NCBI RefSeq assembly: GCF_028369135.1
Contig: NZ_JAPWHW010000017.1
Location: 1 to 64,000, forward strand
Source of the DNA: Roseovarius sp. ZX-A-9
GTDB lineage: Bacteria; Pseudomonadota; Alphaproteobacteria; Rhodobacterales; Rhodobacteraceae
Direction of reading: 5' to 3'
Length of the DNA: 64,000 nt
Below are positions 8,630 through 16,141 of the stretch, one piece after another. The notes below the pieces were generated by a model. That model was given only the letters and a program-made list of their open reading frames with translations, had not been told where the DNA came from and did no database searches. Both the position numbers and the translations under genes were made by a program. How positions within the stretch are numbered: position 1 is the first letter of the stretch; each line of letters starts with the position of its first letter.

Positions 8630-8939
8630 CGTCGCGTCTCTCGTGATCGCGGTCGCGACGATCATCATCGTCGTCCTCAAACTCGAACTCGATTACTTCC
8701 AACGTCGCCGGGTGGACCGTCACCTCGATCGCACGCCCTTGGGCATCCCGGCCGTCAATTTCGTAGCAGCCATCGTCGATCTTGATGCGGCGCACCGCCC
8801 AGCCATTTTCCTCGGCAAGACGGGCAACCGCGTCGCGCGGCTGCCAATCAGCCATCGGAACGAAGCAGTCGTCGTCAGCCAGCGCCGCGCCGGCCGGGAA
8901 GACCGCGAGAAAGCCGATAATTGTCAATGTCTTCTTCAT
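8622..8939 (-). CDS. Exported PepSY-domain protein, second copy
   Basis: This 105-residue paralogue of the 6718-7098 product has the same layout: signal peptide MKKTLTIIGFLAVFPAGAALA, WQPRDAVARLAEENGWAV, DDGCYEIDGRDAQGRAIEVTVHPATLEVIE. It ends in an acidic and basic tail rich in Asp and Arg. The start at 8939 is chosen because an earlier ATG at 8948 would put MCP before the signal peptide. It is co-transcribed with the ferric-reductase-like gene and divergent from the two-component system. It may act as an inhibitor, chaperone or small redox partner; the family role is not fixed. Confidence 0.8.
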   Translation of the reverse strand: MKKTLTIIGFLAVFPAGAALADDDCFVPMADWQPRDAVARLAEENGWAVRRIKIDDGCYEIDGRDAQGRAIEVTVHPATLEVIEFEFEDDDDDRRDRDHERRDDD

Positions 8940-8990
8940 GGGGCACACTCCTAGTGGCTCGCCTCTTGATGCACTTCATGCGCTGCGAAA

Positions 8991-9040
8991 CTGACGACAG
9001 CCTGAACGGGCGCGACCCACAGGCTTCAGCTTCGTGTCAG
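8991..9040. promoter_or_regulatory. Candidate response-regulator boxes in the divergent promoter
   Basis: Two TTCAG-N6-GTCAG elements face opposite ways: minus-strand copy at 8991-9006 (52 bases from the PepSY start) and plus-strand copy at 9025-9040 (45 bases from the RR start). Each would serve one of the divergent units. They match the site at 7178-7193 exactly in both 5-base half sites. Confidence 0.55.
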
Positions 9041-9084
9041 CCAGACGGATCATGCAGGGACATCAGACAAGAACGGGTACGACC

Positions 9085-9744
9085 ATGCGCATATTGCTGA
9101 TCGAAGACGACACGACCCTCGGCGCTGCCGTGCGCGACCAGATCGCAGCCGATGGCCAGTCAGTGGATTGGGTTACGCGGTTGGATGCGGCAAGCGATGC
9201 CATGGCTGCTACGTCCTACGACTTAATCCTGCTCGACCTGATGCTGCCGGACGGGCGTGGCATCGGGTTCCTCAAGGTTTTGCGCACGCGGGGCGACGTG
9301 ACGCCGGTCATCATTCTTACCGCACTCGACCAAGTGTCGGACCGCATCGAAGGCCTCAACGCGGGCGCAGACGACTACCTTGTGAAGCCTTTCGACCTGT
9401 CGGAACTGTCGGCGCGGATCGGATCGGTCGCGCGGCGCTACAGCGGCAACCCCAACCCGATCCTGACCCACGGACCGCTCGACATCGACCTTGCTGCGCG
9501 CAGCGTCCATCGGGATGGCAGACATGTGCCGCTGACGGCGCGGGAATGGGCGCTCTTCGAAGCCTTCCTCGCGCGCCCCGGGCAGCTCCTGTCCAAGGCG
9601 CAGTTGGAGGAGAAGCTCTACGCCTTCGACGCCGAGGTCGAGAGCAACACCATCGAGGTCCATGTCAGCCGCCTGCGGAAGAAACTGGGGAGCGCAATCA
9701 TCGAAACCGAGCGCGGCATGGGCTACCGCCTGGGCAGGCCATGA
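9085..9744 (+). CDS. OmpR/QseB-type response regulator
   Basis: The 219-residue protein has an N-terminal receiver domain (MRILLIEDDTTLG, phospho-acceptor Asp in LILLDLMLPDGRG, Thr/Lys switch in IILTALD and YLVKPFD). A winged-helix DNA-binding domain follows (LTAREWALFEAFLARPGQ, VHVSRLRKKLG, RGMGYRLG). The start at 9085 is where the receiver fold begins; upstream in-frame codons lie within the regulatory region. The histidine kinase gene overlaps its stop (ATGA at 9741-9744). Divergent PepSY genes carry the same box as its own promoter, so autoregulation and control of the PepSY and ferric-reductase units is likely. Confidence 0.92.
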   Translation: MRILLIEDDTTLGAAVRDQIAADGQSVDWVTRLDAASDAMAATSYDLILLDLMLPDGRGIGFLKVLRTRGDVTPVIILTALDQVSDRIEGLNAGADDYLVKPFDLSELSARIGSVARRYSGNPNPILTHGPLDIDLAARSVHRDGRHVPLTAREWALFEAFLARPGQLLSKAQLEEKLYAFDAEVESNTIEVHVSRLRKKLGSAIIETERGMGYRLGRP

Positions 9745-11078
9745 GGTGGCCCGCAAGCCTTCAGGCGCGGCTCGGCCTATCCGTGGGGCTGGTGCTGACG
9801 GTGCTGTGGCTGCTGGCTGCGACGGTGACGGCCGTGATCGTCCGGGCCGAAATGGACGAGGTCTTCGACAGCGCGCTCCGTGAGACAGCGGAGCGGATCC
9901 TGCCGCTGGCAGTAACCGACATCGTCGGGCGGGAAGATCAGGGTGTGACCCAGCGGCTCGCCCCGATCCGTGCGCACGACGAGTTCTTCACCTATCTCGT
10001 GCGCGATGCCGAAGGCCGCATCCTGCTGCAATCGCATGCGGCGGACCCCACCGTGTTCCCCTCCTATGACGGGCCCGGGTTTCGCCAGACCGCGACGCAC
10101 CGTCTCTACAGCGACGCGGCGCTTCAGGACACGATCCGCATCACAGTGGCCGAGCCGCTGGCCCACCGCATGTCGGTGGCTCGCGAAATCCAGATGGGTC
10201 TCGGCCTGCCCTTGCTGATCGTGCTTCCAGTGGCCTTGATCGCGATCATCCTGGCAGTTCGCTTCAGCCTTGATCCTCTGCGCCGGTTCCGCGCGCGGCT
10301 GGAAGCACGTGGCGCTCGCGACCTTTCGCAGGTTCCTCACGAGGGGCTTCCAACTGAAATCGGCCCGTTGGCTGATACGCTGAACAGCCTGCTGGCCAGA
10401 TTACGTGAGGCGTTCGAGGCCGAGCGAAGCTTCGCCGCGAACGCCGCTCACGAGTTGCGCACACCACTCGCGGGAGCGATCGCGCAGGCGCAGAGGCTCA
10501 GGTCGGAAACCAAGGACCGAGCGGCTGCACAACGTGCGACCGACATCGAGGAGACGCTGAAAAGGCTGACGCGACGCACAGAACGCATGATGCAACTCGC
10601 GCGGGCAGAAGGCGGGCGATTGAGGATGGACAAAAGCTCGGATCTGAGGGGCGTTGCGAGAATTGTGGTGGACGATATTGGCCGCACGGGCACGCCAGAT
10701 CGTATCAGGCTAAATCTTCCCGACATGGCTGTCATGTCAGATCTTGATCCCGACGCCTTCGCCATTCTGTGCCGGAACCTCGTGGAAAACGCTCTTCGTC
10801 ATGGGGGACAGACTACCCCGGTCGACGTCACGCTGACCGCATCTGGCCAGTTCACCGTGGCAAATGACGGCCCTGTCGTGCCAGGCGAAACACTCGACCG
10901 GCTGACAGCGCGTTTCGAGCGGGCCTCTGCCACCTCCGACGGCAGCGGCCTGGGTCTTGCCATCGTCGCCGCAATCGCAGAGCGGATCAGCAGCCGCCTT
11001 GTCCTTCAATCGCCGCGGCCGGGCCGGACCACAGGTTTTCAAGTATCGCTCAGGTTGCCGATAGACGACAGCGAGTGA
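9741..11078 (+). CDS. Sensor histidine kinase
   Basis: The 445-residue kinase has a first TM helix at about residues 12-33 (GLVLTVLWLLAATVTAVIV), a periplasmic sensor of about 125 residues, a second TM helix (GLPLLIVLPVALIAIILAV) and a HAMP-like linker. The HisKA box is ANAAHELRTPLAGAIAQ, and the ATPase domain has N-box LCRNLVENALRHGG and G-box GSGLGLAIVAAI. It pairs with the overlapping response regulator. The periplasmic part gives no clear metal motif by eye, so the stimulus is unknown; neighbours suggest metal or redox state. Confidence 0.92.
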   Translation: MRWPASLQARLGLSVGLVLTVLWLLAATVTAVIVRAEMDEVFDSALRETAERILPLAVTDIVGREDQGVTQRLAPIRAHDEFFTYLVRDAEGRILLQSHAADPTVFPSYDGPGFRQTATHRLYSDAALQDTIRITVAEPLAHRMSVAREIQMGLGLPLLIVLPVALIAIILAVRFSLDPLRRFRARLEARGARDLSQVPHEGLPTEIGPLADTLNSLLARLREAFEAERSFAANAAHELRTPLAGAIAQAQRLRSETKDRAAAQRATDIEETLKRLTRRTERMMQLARAEGGRLRMDKSSDLRGVARIVVDDIGRTGTPDRIRLNLPDMAVMSDLDPDAFAILCRNLVENALRHGGQTTPVDVTLTASGQFTVANDGPVVPGETLDRLTARFERASATSDGSGLGLAIVAAIAERISSRLVLQSPRPGRTTGFQVSLRLPIDDSE

Positions 11079-11444
11079 CAGCGACATCCACTTTGGTTCC
11101 CAAAGGGTCAAATGCAGCCTTGGGATCAAGATCATCAGGGCCTGGCCTGGCGCGTCGGTTACCGTGCTATGCAGCGTCACGCTCGGAAAGGCAGCGCACA
11201 GCGCCAGCAGCCTGTTCGGAATGGACCCCGCGCTGATGAACGTCATGTAACCAGCGCTCACCATGAGGGTGACCGCTGTTTCCAGCATATAGGGATGGTC
11301 GACGAAAAGGCTTCCCGAACATGGTAGAAGCAGACTGTCGGAAGCGATTGTTAGCCGACTGACTATCCCCGGTCACGGGGGCATTACTAGGCCCAGGTGC
11401 ACACCTGTGCCACGCCTGGGCCCTCGGGAAGTGAGGCCGAAGCT
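11079..11444. other. Intergenic stretch with hairpin
   Basis: No convincing gene is visible. A strong inverted repeat, GGCCCAGG and CCTGGGCC, lies at 11390-11422 around an inner dyad and could stop transcription from either side, though it has no U-tract. A minus-strand reading around 11060-11290 contains hydrophobic segments with no motif I recognise; it may be a decayed gene fragment. Confidence 0.4.
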
Positions 11445-11609
11445 TCACCCGAACGGGTCGTATTCCGAGACGATCACGACCTCGTCGCCGTCGATTTCAT
11501 CGGCGGGGACGGCACCATAGGTTCCATCACCTGCCTGGAAGACGACGATCGAGACCATGAGCGTGGCGGCGAGGGAAGCGGCGAAGGCGTGAGCATCTTT
11601 GCGGGACAT
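11445..11609 (-). CDS. Small single-span or exported protein, 54 aa
   Basis: The 54-residue reading starts MSRKDAHAFAASLAATLMVSIVVFQ, a charged N-terminus followed by one hydrophobic stretch that could be a signal anchor or signal peptide. An acidic C-terminal half ends VVIVSEYDPFG. The start at 11609 has a clear AGGAG site about 8 bases upstream. The frame runs open further upstream, but that part is Arg-rich and has no domain. I do not recognise a family. The ribosome site, the helix and the acidic tail favour a real small gene. Confidence 0.5.
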   Translation of the reverse strand: MSRKDAHAFAASLAATLMVSIVVFQAGDGTYGAVPADEIDGDEVVIVSEYDPFG

Positions 11610-11958
11610 CTGTTTGGCTCCTGTCTTGGAGGCGGAGGACCATCCCCCGCGCGACAGGACCCCGCAGGCCCGAAGACTGGCTGACATCACCGGGTGCGTT
11701 CGGCTCGTCCGAATCCACCCGGCGGCACGGGTTCGCCCGTAGTCCGACCCCTCGCGGGTTGATCTCGAAGACAGGATTCGGGGCAAGGAAGGGAATGGCG
11801 AGCGGGGGATGGTGCGACCGCTGACTGGAGCCGTATGTTCCACTGGTGCTTTCGCTGCCAGCCTCCCGGGCAGGCTCTTGGATGACGATCCCTTTCCGTA
11901 TTGGAATGGATCCTATGGTGCCCCGCGATCTCGCGGGACAGGGGCGTCATGGATGAGA

Positions 11959-11978
11959 GGCCCGCTCTTGGGCGGGCC
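11959..11978 (-). terminator. Possible hairpin terminator after 11998 gene
   Basis: GGCCCGC and GCGGGCC form a 7-bp GC stem with a 6-base loop 20 bases past the stop of the minus-strand gene. No U-tract follows, so termination is uncertain. Confidence 0.35.
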
Positions 11979-11997
11979 CCTTGGGTTCTACATAGGC

Positions 11998-12471
11998 TCA
12001 GGCGGCAAGCTCCGCGTCCCCTGCCCTACCGGCGTCTTCTTCGCCGACAATCTCCAGCCGCGCGTTGCGATAGCCTTCTCTGGCGATCCAGAGTTCGGCA
12101 GCCGTGACGGACTCGGCCAGGTGGAGCAGCTCCGTGCAGCCGCCGAAATCCAGCACGACGCGCACCTGTCCGGGCTTCGGCTCCTCAGCCACTTCGAATG
12201 TCAACGCACTGTCAGCCGAATGAGTCCGCATGATGGTGACAAGAATGACCCCGTCCGAAGAGAAGTTCCCCTCGTGCAGCGTGAACGACGCCGGCGCCGT
12301 CCAGGTCGGATAGGGTCGCGGCGGCTCCTTCTTGACGAGACGGCCGACGCCGTTCGAGCGCTCCCAGGCCGCGAGCTTCTTTGTGAACCGGGCGGGCGGT
12401 TTCGTTGTGCTATCGGTGTAGCGAATGAGCGCGCCCAGGGGCGCGGTTTCGAGAATGGTGGTTGGAGACAT
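11998..12471 (-). CDS. Conserved-looking plasmid protein of unknown function
   Basis: The 157-residue protein has no signal peptide or membrane span. It begins with a basic stretch (TDSTTKPPARFTKKLAAWERSNGVGRLVKKEPP), continues with WTAPASFTLHEGNFSSDGVILVTIMRTHSADSALTFEVAE, and ends acidic. I recognise no motif. It lies downstream of the ParB-like gene on the same strand, with about 100 AT-rich bases between. A short inverted repeat (GAATGC-N8-GCATTC, 12485-12504) sits just before its start and may be an operator. It probably belongs to the replicon backbone. Confidence 0.6.
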   Translation of the reverse strand: MSPTTILETAPLGALIRYTDSTTKPPARFTKKLAAWERSNGVGRLVKKEPPRPYPTWTAPASFTLHEGNFSSDGVILVTIMRTHSADSALTFEVAEEPKPGQVRVVLDFGGCTELLHLAESVTAAELWIAREGYRNARLEIVGEEDAGRAGDAELAA

Positions 12472-12570
12472 GATTCCTCATCCTGAATGCGTCATTTTGC
12501 ATTCATCTTATTGATATTGTTGTATTTTATGTGATTGAGCGCGGGTTTCCCCGCCCTCGGATGGAGCGGA

Positions 12571-14739
12571 TCACTCCGCGGCCATCATCGACGCATCATC
12601 ACCCGGCAGGTCAGCGGTGAGGAAGGCGGGCAGATCGACATCCTCGGACAACTCGGTGTCGGGAACGTCACCAGACGCCCCCTGCCCTTCTTCACCTTCG
12701 AGTGCCGCCAGATCGTGACGGCGAAGCACCTCCGGCAACCAGCCGCTGCCCTTCAGAAGGCGCTCGGCCTCGGTCGCCATCTCGGCCTTCTTCAGGTGAT
12801 CGAGGAGCTGCGCCGTCCCCTCCCCTTTTGCCTCGCGCACGGCTTCAAGGATCCGGGCCTTGGGCACGCGGTTCAGGTAGGTATCGGCCGTCGGCTCCCA
12901 GCCAGCCTCGACCATATCGAGATCGACTGCCTGTGCAAGCAAGTCGGCCTGCGCCATCCGTCGGGTCAGACCACTGGCGGAGATACCGGCACCGTAGGGG
13001 TTCACCTTCTCGTGGAGCGCGTTGATCCCGAAGCTAAGGCAATGCGCGAGCAAGGACAGCCGGCTCACCTGATCGAGGGAGGTCAGGTATTCCCAGAGAG
13101 CGGCATCGTCGCCAAGCGGAAGGTCGGCCTCCCACTCCGCGTGGCGATCGTCCACCAGCTTGGCAACCACGCTGTCCTTCAGATCGCTGGCCTGCGCCGA
13201 CATGTAGACGTGACGCACCGATGCCTCGCAGCACCCGCCTGAAGCGCTCGACATCCGGAAAGTGTCGTTGACGAGCTTCAGGAGCAGCAGCGTCAGCGCG
13301 ATGTCGGGAGAACGCCCGACAGCTTCGCGCAATGCCAAGGTGCGGTACGCCGTCAGCTCCATGACCAGCCGCTCGGGCAAGGGCTTCAAGGCACCATCGT
13401 CTTCTTCGTCCGACAGACCCGCCCCGAGCGCTTGACCAGCAGAGGTGATCACCGTGCCATGGCCGATACCATCCACGTTGCTCGTCGCCGAAAGCTCAGC
13501 GCCCTGCCTGTCTGCCGCCTGTTCACCGCTGTGGACGTCGGCCTCTGTCCGAGGTTCATCCTCCGGCCGCACAAAGCCCCGATAGACGGAAAGCTCGCCA
13601 GAGCGATCAAGCGTCACAAAGGCCCCTGCCCGCGCGATCTCCTCCGCGTCGAAGATCAGCGGCCGCGTCTCGAGCTTCTCCATCGCGACTTCGAGTTCGC
13701 CAAGGCGGGCGTCGGTCTCTTCAGGGAATTCGTCCTGGCCCTCGTACTCCTCTTCGAACGCCCGGTATTCGGCGAGCAGCTTGGCATGGGCCGCGCCTTC
13801 GTCATCCGACATCGGCGCCGGATTACCGTTGAGCCGTCGCAGGCCGTGGCTGTAGCCATAGGGCAGGTCGAGCGAGACCTCGATCCATTTCCAACCTTCG
13901 GTCGCGATGGCTTCGGCTTCAGCCTGAAGCTTCTCGCTGACCAGGCGATCGAGCAGGGCAGGGTCTTCCAGCCATCCGCCGTCGTCGCCCTGGAAGAGGT
14001 CGTGCAACATGGTGCCGCCCGCCGCCTCGTAGGCCTCGACGCCGACAAAGACGGCGCGCCGGTCAGAGGCCCGCACGGAGGTTTCCGTCAGCATGCGCCG
14101 GATCTGATAGGGCTCCTTGTTCCAGGACGACTTGATCGCCTCCCAGACCTGAATCTGACGCTCGTGGTCCGGATTGACCGTGAAGGCCATCAGCTGCTCC
14201 AGCGTCATTTCATCCTCGGCATAGAGCTCGAGCAGGGCAGGGGCCACGGCGGCGAGTTTCAGGCGCTGTTTCACCACCTGCGGCGTGACGAAGAAGGCGG
14301 CTGCGATCTCTTCATCGCCTTGACCCTTCTCCCGAAGCGCCACGAAGGCGCGGAACTGGTCGAGCGGATGCAGGGCTGCGCGCTGCATGTTCTCAGCGAG
14401 CGAGTCGTCTTCGGCGAGGATCGCGGAAGTGGCATCCCGCACGATGCAGGGAATGGGCGTGGTCTTGGCCAAGCGTTTCTGCTTCACCAGGAGAGACAGG
14501 GCCTGGAAGCGCCGACCGCCAGCGGGGATTTCGAACTTGCCGGTCTCGGAACCATCATCCGCCAGAACGGGTCGAACGCTCAGGCTCTGCAGCAACCCGC
14601 GGCGGGCGATGTCTTCGGCCAGTTCCTCGATGGAGATGCCGGCCTTGATGCGCCGGACGTTGGACTGGCTCAGCACGAGTTTGTCGAAGGGAATGTCCCG
14701 GGACGGGGACAGGGTGACTTTCTGGGCAGATTTCGCCAT
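12571..14739 (-). CDS. Large ParB/RepB/Spo0J-family plasmid protein
   Basis: The 722-residue protein starts with a ParB/Srx-type N-terminal domain: IPFDKLVLSQSNVRRIKAG, IEELAEDIARRGLLQSLSVRP, EIPAGGRRFQAL and the box SLAENMQRAALHPLDQFRAF. A helix-turn-helix region (EIAAAFFVTPQVVKQRLKLAAV) follows, then about 500 residues with acidic coiled stretches and no named domain. It is about twice the length of true RepB/ParB. Such proteins sit on many alphaproteobacterial plasmids and are distinct from the partition ParB, here repB. The start at 14739 has GGAGAAG upstream; an earlier ATG at 14805 lacks support. Role in partition, transfer or regulation is not known. Confidence 0.82.
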   Translation of the reverse strand: MAKSAQKVTLSPSRDIPFDKLVLSQSNVRRIKAGISIEELAEDIARRGLLQSLSVRPVLADDGSETGKFEIPAGGRRFQALSLLVKQKRLAKTTPIPCIVRDATSAILAEDDSLAENMQRAALHPLDQFRAFVALREKGQGDEEIAAAFFVTPQVVKQRLKLAAVAPALLELYAEDEMTLEQLMAFTVNPDHERQIQVWEAIKSSWNKEPYQIRRMLTETSVRASDRRAVFVGVEAYEAAGGTMLHDLFQGDDGGWLEDPALLDRLVSEKLQAEAEAIATEGWKWIEVSLDLPYGYSHGLRRLNGNPAPMSDDEGAAHAKLLAEYRAFEEEYEGQDEFPEETDARLGELEVAMEKLETRPLIFDAEEIARAGAFVTLDRSGELSVYRGFVRPEDEPRTEADVHSGEQAADRQGAELSATSNVDGIGHGTVITSAGQALGAGLSDEEDDGALKPLPERLVMELTAYRTLALREAVGRSPDIALTLLLLKLVNDTFRMSSASGGCCEASVRHVYMSAQASDLKDSVVAKLVDDRHAEWEADLPLGDDAALWEYLTSLDQVSRLSLLAHCLSFGINALHEKVNPYGAGISASGLTRRMAQADLLAQAVDLDMVEAGWEPTADTYLNRVPKARILEAVREAKGEGTAQLLDHLKKAEMATEAERLLKGSGWLPEVLRRHDLAALEGEEGQGASGDVPDTELSEDVDLPAFLTADLPGDDASMMAAE

Positions 14740-14826
14740 CAGATCTTCTCCGCGACGGGCGCCGGAAGCCACTCTCCCGATCTCACTTCCCGTCACCCCT
14801 TTCACAGCCCATCTCTACCTCTCGAC

Positions 14827-14846
14827 ATGTCCACCGCGGTGGACAT
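14827..14846. repeat. 20-bp palindrome, candidate centromere (parS) site
   Basis: ATGTCCACCGCGGTGGACAT is a perfect palindrome that overlaps the first base of the repC stop codon. Its 16-bp core recurs at 15278-15293. In repABC plasmids, short palindromes near the rep genes are the sites bound by RepB. Confidence 0.6.
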
Positions 14847-15901
14847 CACGCAGTTGCTGCCCCAGAACGAGAAAGCCTTTCCAACAACAGTGATGGGTTG
14901 AAGTCAGTTTCTCTGCGACCGAGCGTGATGCTGTGGAAATACGCTCCAAAGTCTCGGATGCGATTGCTCATCTGGAGAATTATGAAGATGGCGCATGATG
15001 CTTTTTGAGAGCCTATCTTCTTAGCAGCCTTTTCGAAGGTGCTTTCGTGGATTCCCATCATTGGAGCGAGCGTTCTCGCGTGGCTTTCGACATCGTGCCA
15101 GTTCCTAAGTGAGTTCGTTGCGAACGATGTAGCCTGGTCACAAACGGTTGTGAGCGTTTGCAGGGGAGGTGTTTGGCTGTTGGTCCCGCTTTCTAAATCT
15201 TTTTGTTCTTTTTTAGACTTAGAATGGTGGCGGACAGTTTGCCCGTCATTGGCGGGCAGTTTCATTGTTTCTGGTGCGTCCACCGCGGTGGACATCTGTT
15301 TGCATTGAGCCTCCAGTTCGCCGAGCAAAGTACGATACTCCGCGATCGAGAGCTTCCTCCGAAGAACTCGGCGTACCTGATGAGTGAGTTCGTTCTCGGG
15401 GTCAGCTTCGTCGATCTGAGCAAGTTTGGTTAGGATTTGCTTTCGCAAAAACACGCGATCCCGACGAGCGTTTTCCATCGCTTGGGCTGTCGCAAGTAGT
15501 TCGCCGGCACGCGCGAGCAACGGAGCCAGCGACAAGCCATAGCTAATGGACTGACCTTCGGAGGACTTCACTCGGTATCTCTTGCGATTTGGGCTGTCGT
15601 GGCGCTTCATGAAACCGAGTTCAACAAAGCGATCGATGTGCCTACGGAGGGTTCGTTCATCGATCCCGCCGACTCGACGGCAGATCTCGTCGTTGGAAGC
15701 GAAGACTGTGTCTCCATGCCCAGGCTTGAGAAAGCTCAGCATCGCTTGGAGCGTTTGAACATGTCCTGGACGGAGACCGAACAGGCTGCGAGTATCTCTG
15801 AGCGCGCGGAAGACTGCCCAGATGTCGGTTTCAGGTGTTGACGTGGCGGGGGTGCCCTTGCCGACGCCAAAGGTCTGAACGGAAAGCTTTGTGAATGCCA
15901 T
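14846..15901 (-). CDS. repC: Replication initiator RepC
   Basis: The 351-residue protein matches RepC of repABC replicons: an N-terminal winged-helix region (WAVFRALRDTRSLFGLRPGHVQTLQAML, ICRRVGGIDERTLRRHIDRFVELGFMKRHDSPNRKRY) and a C-terminal region (FEKAAKKIGSQKASCAIFIILQ, FGAYFHSITL). RepC starts replication at an origin usually inside its own gene. The start at 15901 (MAFTKLS) is chosen; an in-frame ATG at 15931 adds residues lacking in the family. The 240-base gap to repB holds the counter-transcribed RNA typical of this operon. A parS-like palindrome lies inside the gene at 15278-15293 and another at its stop. Confidence 0.95.
   Translation of the reverse strand: MAFTKLSVQTFGVGKGTPATSTPETDIWAVFRALRDTRSLFGLRPGHVQTLQAMLSFLKPGHGDTVFASNDEICRRVGGIDERTLRRHIDRFVELGFMKRHDSPNRKRYRVKSSEGQSISYGLSLAPLLARAGELLATAQAMENARRDRVFLRKQILTKLAQIDEADPENELTHQVRRVLRRKLSIAEYRTLLGELEAQCKQMSTAVDAPETMKLPANDGQTVRHHSKSKKEQKDLESGTNSQTPPLQTLTTVCDQATSFATNSLRNWHDVESHARTLAPMMGIHESTFEKAAKKIGSQKASCAIFIILQMSNRIRDFGAYFHSITLGRRETDFNPSLLLERLSRSGAATA
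15278..15293. repeat. 16-bp palindrome inside repC, candidate parS
   Basis: GTCCACCGCGGTGGAC is a perfect palindrome identical to the core of the site at 14827-14846, 451 bases away. A degenerate third copy (CACCGA-A-TCGGTG) lies at 15987-15999 in the repB-repC gap. Use as RepB-binding centromere sites is inferred. Confidence 0.55.
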
Positions 15902-16003
15902 GTTTGTTGAACGACGACCGTTGCGGCCCACAGCTTCCCCGGCTCTTCCCGCTGTTATTGGCGAGAAAAGGCAACAAAAAGACGTCCACCGAATCGGTGA
16001 CTC

Positions 16004-16095
16004 TTGACCGGTATGTCGGAGATTGCTACATCACAGGTGCTAATCAGATGATGAGGGCTCTCCGGGGGAAACCTTGGGGGGCTCTTTTCTTTTTG
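16004..16095 (+). ncRNA. Counter-transcribed antisense RNA (ctRNA, inc-alpha) of repABC
   Basis: The strand opposite to repB-repC carries a TTGACC -35 box (16004-16009), a 17-base spacer and a weak TACATC -10 box (16027-16032). A strong terminator follows: an 11-pair stem with GU pairs formed by GAGGGCTCTCC (16053-16063) and GGGGGGCTCTT (16076-16086), then TTCTTTTT. A transcript from about 16040 to 16094 would be about 55 nt, the size of known repABC ctRNAs that pair with the repC leader and limit RepC synthesis. No alignment was run; the call rests on position, orientation and terminator. Confidence 0.75.
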
Positions 16096-16141
16096 GTCTT
16101 CGCCTTTCTCCTCTGCTCGTGTTTTTGGTTATGACCGGGGA

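Noticed and set aside
9168..9740. N-terminal extension of the histidine kinase into the response-regulator gene
   Set aside because: It is out of frame with the RR and Arg/Pro-rich. The kinase starts at 9741 with ATGA overlap and a proper TM helix.
10737..11288. Minus-strand reading across the kinase end and the following gap
   Set aside because: Half of it is antisense to the kinase gene. The rest has hydrophobic residues but no recognisable motif; kept only as a note on a possible remnant.
11959..11978. Strong intrinsic terminator
   Set aside because: The stem is good but neither strand has a U-tract, so it was given only low confidence.
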